From assembly GCF_000876655.1 (NCBI RefSeq), contig NZ_JYCN01000028.1, positions 62,001-126,000 on the forward strand: a stretch of 64,000 nt of DNA, given 5' to 3'. The notes under the pieces were generated by a model. The model searched no databases. It had not been told where the DNA came from and was given only the letters and a program-made list of their open reading frames with translations. The translations under genes and the position numbers were made by a program. Below are positions 23,948-32,527 of this stretch, piece after piece. Positions within the stretch are counted from its first letter, which is position 1; each line of letters opens with the position of its first letter. The stretch is from Arthrobacter sp. SPG23 (GTDB taxonomy: Bacteria > Actinomycetota > Actinomycetes > Actinomycetales > Micrococcaceae).

Positions 23948-24478
23948 ATGAAGAACCACTGGGGCACCGGCCTGTACATTGTGGCGCTGGCCGCGGCACT
24001 CACCGCCTGTGGCGGCGGAACCGGACCGTCGACGCCCACCACTGCGGGAGGTTCGACGACGTCGGCGTCCACTCCCGCGGCAACGTCGTCGTCCCCCGTC
24101 CCCGCAGGAGCAGCCGAACTGAAGACGGCGTCATCGGCCGCCGGCCAAATCGTGGTGGACGCAAAAGGCATGAGCGTCTACTTCTTCACCAAGGACGTGA
24201 AGGACTCCGCCACCAGCGCGTGCACCGGTGCCTGCATCGCCGCATGGCCGCCTGTGCTCACGGAATCGGACGCTCCCGCTGTCGAGGGCGTCACCGGCAC
24301 CGTGGCAACAATCCCAACGCCGGAGGGCAAGAAGCAGGTGACGATCAACGGCCTGCCTGTGTACTACTACGTCAAGGACAAGGCCGCAGGTGACATCACC
24401 GGCCAGGGAGTCAACGACGTCTGGTACCTGGTCAGCCCGGCGGGAGACATGGTGAAGGCCGCCGCCGGCGGCTACTAG
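23948..24478 (+). CDS. COG4315-type secreted lipoprotein
   Basis: 176-aa predicted lipoprotein: signal peptide with lipobox LTAC at C21, then a Thr/Ser/Pro-rich spacer to about residue 55. The domain that follows has two copies of the Yx(F/W/Y)xxD signature of COG4315, VYFFTKD and VYYYVKD, separated by a conserved CTGACIAAWPPVL segment. Function of the family is unknown. It is divergent from the sigL operon and carries a matching ECF promoter, so it is probably a target of the sigma factor. AAGGAG precedes the ATG. Confidence 0.85.
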   Translation: MKNHWGTGLYIVALAAALTACGGGTGPSTPTTAGGSTTSASTPAATSSSPVPAGAAELKTASSAAGQIVVDAKGMSVYFFTKDVKDSATSACTGACIAAWPPVLTESDAPAVEGVTGTVATIPTPEGKKQVTINGLPVYYYVKDKAAGDITGQGVNDVWYLVSPAGDMVKAAAGGY

Positions 24479-24514
24479 CCGCCGGTTGACCCGGCGCCTC
24501 CCCGGCACCCGCGA

Positions 24515-25327
24515 TCAGCGGCCCGGGGAAGGAACCGGCAGCTCGGGGACGGGCAGCTCCACCGGCGGCGTGGGAACAAGCTCGGACGGATCCGGGCTCA
24601 CGGGGGCAGCCGGGAGCGGTTTCCCCGTGGACAGGTGCCCCGGAACGGTTCCCGGGTCGAGGGGATCGGGTTCCCCCGGCAGGGTGTGTCCGGGCGTGCG
24701 GGCCGTGCCCGGCGAGGGTGCGGCGGTTTCCCCTGCGCTGCCCTGACCGGATTGCCCGCCGGAGACTGATCCGCCGTCCGCCGGCGACGGCACCGGTGAG
24801 GCGGGCGCGGGCGAGCCCGGCGTCGTTCCGCCGGTCCCCGGCAACGGCTGGCCGGAAGTGTTGCCGCCGTTTCCCGGAGTCAGGGTCCCCACGAAGAAGG
24901 TCACGGCATGACCGACGTTGCCCAGGGTGTGGCGGAAGTTTTCATCGGAGGCTGCCGCAGCGGCACCTCCGGCGGCCAGGGCAGCCGCGACGGATAGGGC
25001 CGTCAGAGGCAGCCGGCGTTTGCGCCGCCGGGCAGCCAGTTCATCCACGGCCGGCTGGCCGGGAGCAGGCTCGGCGGAGGTGGCAGCGGGCAGTGCCATA
25101 GCGAGTGTGGGGGCAGCGGCAGGGTCAGCAGGAACAGCGGGGACCGCTGTCAGCGTTGCGGCCGGTGCCATCAGCGCTTCCACCGCGGCGGACGGCCGGG
25201 GGCTGTCGGCGGCCAGGGCACGCAGTTCCAGCAGAACGGGGCCAAGATCGCCGGCGTCTTCCATGCCGGCGTCGGCCAGCAGTTCGTCGATGATCCGCTG
25301 GTTCCGGGATGAGGAGTTGTCACTCAT
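24515..25327 (-). CDS. rsdA: RsdA-like anti-sigma factor
   Basis: 270-aa membrane protein. A short cytoplasmic N-terminus (RNQRIIDELLADAG, then LGPVLLELRALAAD) could bind a sigma factor. A basic stop (RRRKRR) and a hydrophobic helix follow at about residues 104-122, and then an extracytoplasmic tail of ~145 residues made almost wholly of Pro, Gly, Ser and Thr. This order matches mycobacterial RsdA, the anti-SigD factor, which lacks the zinc motif. Its start overlaps the end of the SigD-like gene by 8 bp. The tail has no globular signature and could span the cell wall. Confidence 0.65.
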   Translation of the reverse strand: MSDNSSSRNQRIIDELLADAGMEDAGDLGPVLLELRALAADSPRPSAAVEALMAPAATLTAVPAVPADPAAAPTLAMALPAATSAEPAPGQPAVDELAARRRKRRLPLTALSVAAALAAGGAAAAASDENFRHTLGNVGHAVTFFVGTLTPGNGGNTSGQPLPGTGGTTPGSPAPASPVPSPADGGSVSGGQSGQGSAGETAAPSPGTARTPGHTLPGEPDPLDPGTVPGHLSTGKPLPAAPVSPDPSELVPTPPVELPVPELPVPSPGR

Positions 25328-25877
25328 GATGTGCCTGGCTTCCTGTTGAGGCGCGTTCCCTAAGGGCGCTAAGCGCCCGGCGATGCAGCTGTTTGACGGC
25401 TCCCGGCGTTCTGCCCATGACCTCGGCGGCCTGTTCCACGGACAGGTCCGCCACCACCCTCAGGGCGAGGACTTCCTGGTGGTCCGGGCTGAGTCCCTCG
25501 AGGAGGGCTCCCGCGCCGCCGCCGTCCACCTTCGCGAGCGCCAGCTCCTCGGCCGAGGCCGAGCTTCGTCCGTCGAGGTCTGACTCATAAGGACTGAGGA
25601 CCGGTGTGCGCTCGTTGCGGCGGTAGTGGTCCACCATCCGCGCGTGCGCAATGGAGAAAATGAGCGACTTGGCACCCTGAAGTCCGCCGCTCAGGCCTTC
25701 AAGCTTCGGATAGAAGGCCAGGAACACGTCCTGCGTGACCGCCTCGGGATCATCCACTCCGCGCGCCCTCAGGTAACCGAGGACGGCGCCGGAGAACTTT
25801 CGGTAGACAAGGGTGAACATCACGGCGGGGTCGGCCCCGTCCGTGTGCACGTATTCATCTGCCAAAGTGTCCAGCAC
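25320..25877 (-). CDS. sigD: ECF RNA polymerase sigma factor, SigD-like
   Basis: 185 aa. Region 2 is seen in VTQDVFLAFYPKLEG and SLIFSIAHARMVDHYRR, and region 4 in LSPDHQEVLALRVVADLSVEQAAEVMGRTPGAVKQLHRRAL. The LRVVADLSV and GAVxxLxxRAL strings are characteristic of the SigD group. The overlapping downstream gene fits its anti-sigma factor. A SigD-type promoter (GTAACT-N16-CGAT) lies before the gene at 26009-26665 upstream on the same strand, which suggests a local target and possibly read-through into sigD. Confidence 0.8.
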   Translation of the reverse strand: MLDTLADEYVHTDGADPAVMFTLVYRKFSGAVLGYLRARGVDDPEAVTQDVFLAFYPKLEGLSGGLQGAKSLIFSIAHARMVDHYRRNERTPVLSPYESDLDGRSSASAEELALAKVDGGGAGALLEGLSPDHQEVLALRVVADLSVEQAAEVMGRTPGAVKQLHRRALSALRERASTGSQAHHE

Positions 25878-25953
25878 CCTAAGGCCCCTCCATCCCGCGC
25901 AGCGCGGTCACATTTGTCCGAGGTTCGGAAGGCTGCGAACCTGCGCCGGTTGC

Positions 25954-25990
25954 ACCGCGGGACTTCCGCCACAGCGAAAAGTCCCGCGGT
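25954..25990 (-). terminator. hairpin between the target gene and sigD
   Basis: ACCGCGGGACTT (25954-25965) pairs perfectly with AAGTCCCGCGGT (25979-25990). A second small stem AGGTTCG/CGAACCT lies at 25921-25942. The position after the stop of the 26009-26665 gene suits a terminator, possibly leaky toward sigD. Confidence 0.7.
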
Positions 25991-26008
25991 CCACCATAGG
26001 TGCCCGTG

Positions 26009-26665
26009 TTACGGACGGCCAGCTGAGGTGGGCAGCTCCGGGAGCTGGGTGGGGACCTCGGCGGGGACTTCCGGGGCTGCCGGAACCGCTGCCTGGGTGG
26101 GCAGCTCGGGGGCTTCCGGAACCTCCGGAGCCTCAACGTCGGCTGCGGCCTCGCCGGAGCCCTCAGCCTTGGCGCCTTCGGACTTGGCAGCTGCCTTGCC
26201 TGTTGCCTTGCCTTCGGCCTTCACGTCCGCGCAGTAGCCTTCGATGTTGGCTTCGCCTTCAGCGGCGATGGCCAGCGACTTGAAGCCGGTGGACGATGCG
26301 TCCAGTCCGCCCTTGGTGAAGGCGGTGCACAGGCCGAAAGCGGCGGGGCCGGTGGCATCCGGGCCGACGGCGGTTGCCGCGGCGTCTGCGCTGGCTTCCT
26401 CATCGGAGCCGGCTGCAGCGGCATCTGCCGAAGCGGACGGCGTGGCAGAAGCGGAAGCTTCGGCGGTGGCGTCGGCCGTGGCGGTCTCGGACACGCCGCC
26501 GACGTGGGGAGCGGGGGCGCCGAGCAGTTCGTGGGCGCTCTGCTGAACGTCAGAAGGAAGAGCTCCGGCAAAGGCGGCTGCGCCGGCGCCACCGACCGCC
26601 AGCGTACCGGCCGCCAATGCGCTCGCGGCAACCTTACTAGTGGCAAAAACAGTGAACAAGGACAT
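26009..26665 (-). CDS. exported Ala/Glu-rich low-complexity protein, probable SigD target
   Basis: 218 aa. The N-terminus (MSLFTVFATSKVAASALAAGT) is a signal peptide or anchor of moderate hydrophobicity, followed by an Ala/Ser/Thr/Glu-rich segment. A small central region (GLCTAFTKGGLDASSTGFKSLA, then YCADVK) holds the only two cysteines, and the Pro/Glu/Val-rich tail repeats PEVPEAPELP-like units. No known family; it looks like an extracytoplasmic, largely unstructured protein. The ATG at 26663-26665 has GGAGGG 4 nt upstream. A SigD-like promoter lies ~95 bp before the start. Confidence 0.6.
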   Translation of the reverse strand: MSLFTVFATSKVAASALAAGTLAVGGAGAAAFAGALPSDVQQSAHELLGAPAPHVGGVSETATADATAEASASATPSASADAAAAGSDEEASADAAATAVGPDATGPAAFGLCTAFTKGGLDASSTGFKSLAIAAEGEANIEGYCADVKAEGKATGKAAAKSEGAKAEGSGEAAADVEAPEVPEAPELPTQAAVPAAPEVPAEVPTQLPELPTSAGRP

Positions 26666-26758
26666 GAAACCCTCCGAAAACATATACAACAGTGTCAGTA
26701 ACGGCCAGGTTGGATCCGGCCACTCAAGCGGTGCGGACGAGGTCCACACTCCCCTTAC

Positions 26759-26784
26759 ATCGCTGCGGGTTCCGGAAAAGTTAC
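26759..26784 (-). promoter_or_regulatory. SigD-type ECF promoter
   Basis: On the minus strand GTAACT (26784-26779), a 16-nt spacer and CGAT (26762-26759). This fits the GTAAC-N16-(C)GAT pattern described for SigD in mycobacteria and corynebacteria. It points to the gene starting at 26665; a SigD-like factor is encoded 0.8 kb downstream. Confidence 0.65.
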
Positions 26785-26961
26785 GCGGCGCTGAAAATTC
26801 TTTTGCAGGGCCCGGGCAGGGCAAGGGGTACCGGAGCGGCATCAGGATCAAAAGACGGGGAAGCCGACCGATCCTAGGAACGCCGCGAAGACCCGGCAGA
26901 CCCCGGCTGCGGCAAGCTCAAACGCAGGTGCTGTCCTGCCCGGGCTGTGAAAAGATCAAGC

Positions 26962-28188
26962 ATGCGTCCCATGCAGCACTCCAGCAAACTCCAGAACGTC
27001 CGCTACGAACTCCGCGGACCCATCCTCCAGGCGGCGAAGGAGATGGAAGCCGAAGGGCACCGGATCCTCAAGATGAATCTTGGCGACACCGCGCCGTTCG
27101 GGCTGGAGACCCCCGAGTCTGTGGTGGTGGACATGATCCACCACCTGCGCGGGGCGCAGGGCTACAGCGATTCCAAGGGAATCTTCTCGGCGCGCACGGC
27201 CATCTCGCAGTATTACCAGACCCGCGGCCTGATGCAGATCGGCGTCGAGGACATCTTCATCGGCAACGGCGTCAGCGAACTCATTTCCATGTGCCTCCAG
27301 GCCTTCATGGAAGACGGCGACGAAATCCTCATTCCGGCCCCCGATTACCCGCTGTGGACAGCGGCCGTCACGCTGACCGGCGGCAAACCGGTGCACTACC
27401 TGTGCGACGAGGACGAGCACTGGTGGCCGGACATGGCCGACGTCGAAGCAAAGATCACCAGGCGCACCAAGGCAATCGTGATCATCAACCCGAACAACCC
27501 CACAGGGGCCGTGTACCCGCGGCACATCCTGGAGCAGTTTGCGGCGTTGGCGCGCAAACACCATCTGGTGCTGTTCTCGGACGAGATCTACGAAAAGATC
27601 CTGTACGAGGAGGCCCGGCACATCCATACAGCCTCGGTGGCCGAGGACATCTGCGTCCTGACTTTCAGCGGCCTCTCCAAGGCCTACCGGATGCCGGGGT
27701 ACCGCGCAGGCTGGGTGGCCGTCACGGGCCCGCTTGCGGCGACACTGGCCTACCGGGAGGGCCTGGAGCTGCTGGCTTCCCTGCGCCTGTGCCCCAATGT
27801 GCCCGCCCAGCACGCGATCCAGACGTGCCTTGGCGGCTACCAGAGCATCGAGGCCCTGGTCCGGCCGGGCGGCCGTCTCCGCGAGCAGCGGGACCGCGCC
27901 CACAAGCTGCTCACCGCCATTCCCGGCGTCACGTGTGTCCCCGCGTCGGCAGCCATGTACCTGTTTCCCCGCCTCGACCCGGAGCTCTACCCCTTCAAGA
28001 GCGACGAACAGTTTGTCCTGGACCTCCTGCGTGAACAGAAAATCCTGGTCTCGCACGGCACTGCGTTCAACTGGCCCCGGCCGGACCACTTCCGCTTCGT
28101 CATCCTCCCGTCGGTGGAGGACATCGAGGAAGCAGTCCGAAGGATCGCCGCGTTCCTGGCCTCGTACCGGACCGGCGTGGAGGACTAG
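26962..28188 (+). CDS. PLP-dependent aminotransferase, AlaA-like
   Basis: 408-aa fold-type I aminotransferase resembling E. coli AlaA (glutamate-pyruvate transaminase). Key parts are the N-terminal YELRGPILQAAKEMEAEGH, FIGNGVSELISM, canonical NPNNPTG, FSDEIYEKILY and the PLP lysine in FSGLSKAYRMPGYRAGW. Alanine synthesis from pyruvate and glutamate is the likely role; other 2-oxo acids are possible. The chosen ATG at 26962 leaves out five residues of a longer in-frame possibility. Expressed independently, with 296 bp of upstream space shared with the divergent SigD-target gene. Confidence 0.85.
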   Translation: MRPMQHSSKLQNVRYELRGPILQAAKEMEAEGHRILKMNLGDTAPFGLETPESVVVDMIHHLRGAQGYSDSKGIFSARTAISQYYQTRGLMQIGVEDIFIGNGVSELISMCLQAFMEDGDEILIPAPDYPLWTAAVTLTGGKPVHYLCDEDEHWWPDMADVEAKITRRTKAIVIINPNNPTGAVYPRHILEQFAALARKHHLVLFSDEIYEKILYEEARHIHTASVAEDICVLTFSGLSKAYRMPGYRAGWVAVTGPLAATLAYREGLELLASLRLCPNVPAQHAIQTCLGGYQSIEALVRPGGRLREQRDRAHKLLTAIPGVTCVPASAAMYLFPRLDPELYPFKSDEQFVLDLLREQKILVSHGTAFNWPRPDHFRFVILPSVEDIEEAVRRIAAFLASYRTGVED

Positions 28189-28272
28189 GAACCGCCGGGG
28201 ACCAGCGACGCCGGGGTGGTCCTGCCCGCCGCGCTCTGCCGTGCCTTATTCGGTCTGTCGCGTACCAGTCCG

Positions 28273-28325
28273 TTGACTTGTCTCGTGGACTTAATTTAGC
28301 GTTCCCTCCACTGACAACGTTGTCT
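28273..28325 (+). promoter_or_regulatory. promoter region and LacI-type operator of the GH32 gene
   Basis: TTGACT (28273-28278) is a likely -35; the -10 is weak (around TTTAGC 28295-28300). The palindrome TGACAACGTTGTCT (28312-28325), with a perfect GACAAC/GTTGTC core, lies where a bound repressor would block the start. The same site is found over the LacI gene start and before frcB. Confidence 0.75.
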
Positions 28326-28345
28326 TCCTGGTAAAGGCACGCGCG

Positions 28346-31006
28346 ATGAAGGGCGACCTCAGCACTATGCACACAACACGAAACCTTGGCCTGCGGGCAG
28401 TCGCCGCCGTGGCACTGGCAGGCCTGGCCCTTGGCGGCGCCTTGGCCGGGGCCATCCCGGCCGGAGCGTCAACCACTCCGGGTGAAGAGCAGTACCGCCC
28501 GGCCGTCCATTTCTCGCCGGAGAAGAACTGGATGAACGATCCCAACGGGATGGTCTTCTACAAGGGCGTCTACCACCTCTACTACCAGCACAACCCGTCC
28601 GGGAACACCTGGGGGAACATGTCCTGGGGGCACGCGACGTCCACTGACCTGGTCCATTGGAAGGAGCAACCGCTGGCGATCCCCACGGATGACCAGCAGG
28701 ACATCTTCTCCGGCAGCGTGGTGGTGGACAAGAACAACTCCTCCGGCTTCGGCACCGCGACGATTCCTCCCCTGGTGGCGATTTTTACCAGCGCCTACAA
28801 GGACGCATCCCCGCACCGCGGGCTGCAGGCGCAGTCCCTGGCGTACAGCCTGGACCAGGGCCAGACCTGGACCAAGTACGGCCAGAACCCTGTACTCAAC
28901 CGCAACTCAGCCAACTTCCGCGACCCGAAGGTCTTCTGGTACGACACCCCCGACGGCGGCTACTGGGTGATGACCGCCGTGGAGGCACTGGACCACAAGG
29001 TGCTCCTCTACAAGTCCGATAACCTCAAGGACTGGACCGAGCTGAGCTCCTTCGGGCCGGCGAACGCAACTGGCGGCCTATGGGAATGCCCTGACCTGTT
29101 TCCATTGGCCGTGGACGGAAACCCGGACAACGTCAAGTGGGTCATGGTGGTGAACATCAATCCCGGCGGCGTGGCGGGCGGTTCTGCAGGGCAGTACTTC
29201 GTGGGTGACTTTGACGGCACCGCGTTCACTGCGGACACCACAGACCCCGTGGATTCCCTCCCGGCCGGAACTCCGCTGGCCGGTTTCAACGACGGAAGTT
29301 ATGGCGGCTGGATGGTCAACAACGAGCAAGGAAACTGGAAGAACGGTCCGTTTGCCGACACACCGGCACAGGGAACACTGGCAGGACAGAACCAGGTCAC
29401 CGGCTACGCCGGAGCCGGCCTGGTCAATTCCTTCAACGACGGCGACTGGCCGCTGGGCTCCATGAATTCACCGGCGTTCACGGTCGGCAGTGACTACATC
29501 AACTTCCTCGTGGGCGGCGGACAGCATCCCCGCATCTCGGACAAGCTGGACAACAATGCCCCGGCCGGAGACCTGCTGTTCAACGGCTTCGAGGTTCCGG
29601 ACGGCAGCACACTGGCCGACGCCGGCTGGACCGGAACCGCGGACCTGGCGCCCGCCTTCCAGCCGGCCACGGCAGGCGGCGATTACTTCATCGGGGCCAA
29701 ACGGATCAACACCTTCGAAGCGGGAGGTGCCCCCGGTGATGGCCGCCAGGGCACCCTCACGTCCCCGGCCTTCACCGTCTCCCGAAACTTCATGAGCATG
29801 CTCGTCGGCGGCGGCCAACGCGCCGCCGACTCCGGGGAAGTCCTTGAAGCCCAGCTCCTGATCGATGGCAACGTTGTCAGAACGCTCAGTGGAGACAACG
29901 CAGGCGCGCTCAACTGGAAGGGCTGGGACGTTTCGGAGTTCGCCGGCCGGAGCGCACAGCTAAGGGTTGTGGACCAGGCAGCCGGTGGCTGGGGACACCT
30001 CACCCTTGACCACGTCATGCTGACCGACCAGGCGGCCGTTCCCCGCTCGGACGAAACCACAGTCAACCTCGTGGTGGACGGGCACGTGGTCCGGTCCGCC
30101 ACTGGAGCCAACAGCGAAGTCCTGGACTGGGCATCGTGGAATGTTACGGAGTTCAGGGGCCGCCAGGCCAGCATTCGGATCGTGGACAACAACCGCTTCG
30201 GCTGGGGGCACATCCTGGCCGATGAGTTCATTGCCTCGGCACAGCCAGCCAAGCCCCGACTGCAGGGCTATGACTGGCTGGACCACGGCCGCGACTACTA
30301 CGCCTCGGTATCCTTCAGCAACATGCCCCAGAACAAGCGCGTCATGCTCGGATGGATGAACAACTGGGATTACGCCAATGTCGTTCCCACCTCCCCTTGG
30401 CGCAGCGCGATGTCGCTGCCCCGCGAAGTAAGCCTCATCCAGACTGCTGACGGGCCCCGGCTCACCCAGAAGGCGGCAAGCCAGGTGGACAAGCTGGCCG
30501 CCAAATCTTCCTACAGCGAGAAGACGGCCCGCAGCATTGCACCGGGCGTCCACCCGCTTCCGGCTACGGCGGCGGGCGATGTCCAAAGGATCGATGTCAC
30601 GCTCGCCCCGGGAACGGCAGCCAAGTCCGGCATAACGGTCCTGGGAGACGGAACAACGTCCACTGAGATCGGCTACGACGCAGCAGCCGGCGAGGTCTAC
30701 GTGGACCGGAGCAATTCCGGCAACACCGGCTTTCACCCACTGTTCACGTCTGTGGACTCGGCGCCGGTGACCGTTGATGGAAGCGGCAACGTGACCCTGC
30801 GGATCTACGTTGACCGCGCGTCGGTGGAGGTCTTTGCCCAGAACGGCCTGCGCACCATTACGGACCAGGTGTTCCCGGGTGCCGGCGCCGGTCAAGTGGC
30901 CCTCTTTGCCGAAGGCGGCACGGCCAGGGTCAAGTCGCTCACGGTAACCCCGCTTCAGCCATCCATGTTTGCCGCCGCACTCAGTACGGTGAAGAACAGC
31001 AGGTAG
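28346..31006 (+). CDS. secreted glycoside hydrolase family 32 (levanase/fructanase-like) with nested insert
   Basis: 886-aa exported beta-fructosidase expected to release fructose from levan, inulin or sucrose. A signal peptide spans residues ~1-41. The five-blade propeller has the nucleophile D65 (NWMNDPNG), the transition-state stabiliser in R192-D193-P194 and the acid/base E247 (WECPD). Blade 5 is interrupted by about 325 residues (~310-635). The propeller then resumes with GYDWLDHGRDYYASVSF and ends in the GH32 beta-sandwich (RIYVDRASVEVFAQNG). The insert holds two copies of one module, the second placed inside the first. ATG 28346 has AAAGG 8 nt upstream. A LacI operator precedes the gene and a strong terminator follows. 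Confidence 0.92.
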   Translation: MKGDLSTMHTTRNLGLRAVAAVALAGLALGGALAGAIPAGASTTPGEEQYRPAVHFSPEKNWMNDPNGMVFYKGVYHLYYQHNPSGNTWGNMSWGHATSTDLVHWKEQPLAIPTDDQQDIFSGSVVVDKNNSSGFGTATIPPLVAIFTSAYKDASPHRGLQAQSLAYSLDQGQTWTKYGQNPVLNRNSANFRDPKVFWYDTPDGGYWVMTAVEALDHKVLLYKSDNLKDWTELSSFGPANATGGLWECPDLFPLAVDGNPDNVKWVMVVNINPGGVAGGSAGQYFVGDFDGTAFTADTTDPVDSLPAGTPLAGFNDGSYGGWMVNNEQGNWKNGPFADTPAQGTLAGQNQVTGYAGAGLVNSFNDGDWPLGSMNSPAFTVGSDYINFLVGGGQHPRISDKLDNNAPAGDLLFNGFEVPDGSTLADAGWTGTADLAPAFQPATAGGDYFIGAKRINTFEAGGAPGDGRQGTLTSPAFTVSRNFMSMLVGGGQRAADSGEVLEAQLLIDGNVVRTLSGDNAGALNWKGWDVSEFAGRSAQLRVVDQAAGGWGHLTLDHVMLTDQAAVPRSDETTVNLVVDGHVVRSATGANSEVLDWASWNVTEFRGRQASIRIVDNNRFGWGHILADEFIASAQPAKPRLQGYDWLDHGRDYYASVSFSNMPQNKRVMLGWMNNWDYANVVPTSPWRSAMSLPREVSLIQTADGPRLTQKAASQVDKLAAKSSYSEKTARSIAPGVHPLPATAAGDVQRIDVTLAPGTAAKSGITVLGDGTTSTEIGYDAAAGEVYVDRSNSGNTGFHPLFTSVDSAPVTVDGSGNVTLRIYVDRASVEVFAQNGLRTITDQVFPGAGAGQVALFAEGGTARVKSLTVTPLQPSMFAAALSTVKNSR

Positions 31007-31026
31007 CTGCACCACCCAAAGGACGA

Positions 31027-31065
31027 GGGCCGGTGCCCGCGGGATCCCCCCGCGGGCACCGGCCC
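31027..31065 (+). terminator. strong terminator after the GH32 gene
   Basis: A perfect 17-bp stem, GGGCCGGTGCCCGCGGG (31027-31043) with CCCGCGGGCACCGGCCC (31049-31065), around a 5-nt loop, followed by TTTC. It also serves the convergent monooxygenase-like gene ending at 31083. Confidence 0.9.
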
Positions 31066-31082
31066 TTTCGCCCGCGAACTCC

Positions 31083-31376
31083 TTAGGCCTCGGGCTGCAG
31101 CCAGGTCAGGACTGAACCGTCTTCTTCGATGTGGCGCACCAGCTCTCCATTGAATGCCGCACCGTAATCCGCGCTGATGTGTTCCTGGAACGCAGCCTCG
31201 TCCCGGTACACCTCGAAGACGAAGTACTCCCTCGGGTTCGACTCACGCGTGTAGGGCAGGAACAGTTCGTTGCCCGGTTCGCTGCGGACTTTCTCGGTGA
31301 GTTCGCGCATCATTTCGGCCACCCGGGCTTCGCTGCCGGGCTTGACCGTGAATTCGGCGTAAAGCGTTTTGGTCAT
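31083..31376 (-). CDS. ABM-domain (putative quinol monooxygenase) protein
   Basis: 97-aa dimeric alpha/beta-barrel protein of the antibiotic biosynthesis monooxygenase (ABM, YgiN-like) family. Signature strings are YAEFTVKPGSEARVAEMM, EPGNELFLPY and FVFEVYRDEAAFQEH. Members act as cofactor-free monooxygenases or small-molecule binders; the substrate here is unknown. GGGAGC precedes the ATG (31374-31376). It follows the LacI-family gene by 73 bp on the same strand and is probably transcribed with it, linking it to the fructan island for no obvious biochemical reason. Confidence 0.8.
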   Translation of the reverse strand: MTKTLYAEFTVKPGSEARVAEMMRELTEKVRSEPGNELFLPYTRESNPREYFVFEVYRDEAAFQEHISADYGAAFNGELVRHIEEDGSVLTWLQPEA

Positions 31377-31449
31377 GGTGCTCCCTTTCAAGGATGTGTT
31401 TGCACTGGGGGTGTGTGGGGCAAGGCAAAAAGCGGACCAGGCAGGTCGG

Positions 31450-32490
31450 TCAGGACGGCGGGATCTCACCGGACCCCCGCACGATGAGTTCCGACGGCAC
31501 GATGTATGTTGCCGGGGCAATCCGGTCGCCGTCGATGCGGGCCACCAGGCGCTCGGCCGCGAGCTTGCCTATCCGCTCCGGGTGCTGGGCAATCACGGTG
31601 ATCCCCGGTTCCATCATGTCCGCCAGCGTGAAGTCGTCGAACCCCACCAGTGCCACGCGTTTGCTGGCACCAAGCTCCTTGAGCGCCCTCATCACACCAA
31701 AGGTGACGAGGTTCTGGCTGGAAAAAATGGCGGTGGGCGGGTCGTCGGAGGCCAGGAGCTCCCGTGCCGCCAGCCGCGCCGACTCCTCGTCATGCAGTCC
31801 TTCGCGAACGGGAACAGCTGACGTGGCGAGGCCGGCCCTCCCGAGTTCCTCGATGAAGCCCTGCCTCCGCTCCCGCGCCGTTTGGATTTCGGTGCGGTCG
31901 CCCAGGTAGGCGAGCTTCCGGTGCCCGTGGGCCAGCAGGTGGGAGGCCGCTGTAGCGGCACCTACGGCGTTGTCCGTCACCACGGCATCGGCGTCGATGC
32001 CTACGGGTTCGCGGTCGATGAACACCATGGGCAGGTCCCGGGAATGCTCCGGGATCACGTATGCCTGGCTCTTGGCAATCGGCGTCAGCACCAGGCCGTC
32101 CACCCGCCGGCCCAGGAATGCGGCGACAAGTGCTTTCTCACGCTGCGGATCGTCGTCCAGGCTGGCGGCGAACACCGCGATCCCGCGTTCAGCAAGCGAG
32201 TCCTCCAGCGCACGGTGGATCTCGCCGCTGAACGGGTTGGACACGCTGGGCAGCAGCAGGCCGATGCTCAGCGTCTGCCGCCCGGTCCGCCGGAGGCTTC
32301 CCGCGGCCATGTCCAGCTGGTAGTTGAGCTGCTGGGAGGCCTCGAGGACGCGGAGCCGGGTCGACTCGGAAACACCCGGTTCATCGTTCATGACGCGCGA
32401 CACCGTCTTGATGCCAACCCCGGCCAGCGCCGCCACATGGCGCATTGTGGGCCTGCCCAGCGTCGCCTCTGTCTGGTAACGATTAGACAT
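31450..32490 (-). CDS. LacI-family transcriptional repressor of the fructan island
   Basis: 346 aa. Residues ~13-35 form the LacI helix-turn-helix (PTMRHVAALAGVGIKTVSRVMN), followed by the hinge and a periplasmic-binding-like effector domain (IGLLLPSVSNPFSGEIHRALE). Probably responds to fructose or a phosphorylated or oligomeric derivative, inferred from neighbours. The ATG (32488-32490) lies inside a GACATC/GTTGTC operator, which suggests the repressor limits its own synthesis; a TTG three codons earlier (32499) is an alternative start. Divergent from frcB. Operators of the same sequence precede the GH32 and frcB genes. Confidence 0.9.
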   Translation of the reverse strand: MSNRYQTEATLGRPTMRHVAALAGVGIKTVSRVMNDEPGVSESTRLRVLEASQQLNYQLDMAAGSLRRTGRQTLSIGLLLPSVSNPFSGEIHRALEDSLAERGIAVFAASLDDDPQREKALVAAFLGRRVDGLVLTPIAKSQAYVIPEHSRDLPMVFIDREPVGIDADAVVTDNAVGAATAASHLLAHGHRKLAYLGDRTEIQTARERRQGFIEELGRAGLATSAVPVREGLHDEESARLAARELLASDDPPTAIFSSQNLVTFGVMRALKELGASKRVALVGFDDFTLADMMEPGITVIAQHPERIGKLAAERLVARIDGDRIAPATYIVPSELIVRGSGEIPPS

Positions 32491-32497
32491 CGTTGTC
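32486..32497. promoter_or_regulatory. LacI-type operator over the repressor start codon
   Basis: GACATCGTTGTC, one mismatch from perfect symmetry and identical in core to the site at 32564-32575. It overlaps the first codon of the repressor gene, pointing to direct autoregulation. Confidence 0.7.
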
Positions 32498-32527
32498 AAA
32501 CCTCGTCCTTCATTATCGATTTACGCC

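Noticed and set aside
26640..28034. Long open frame overlapping the aminotransferase in another phase
   Set aside because: The aminotransferase frame carries all catalytic motifs; the other is Arg/Pro/Gly-rich noise.
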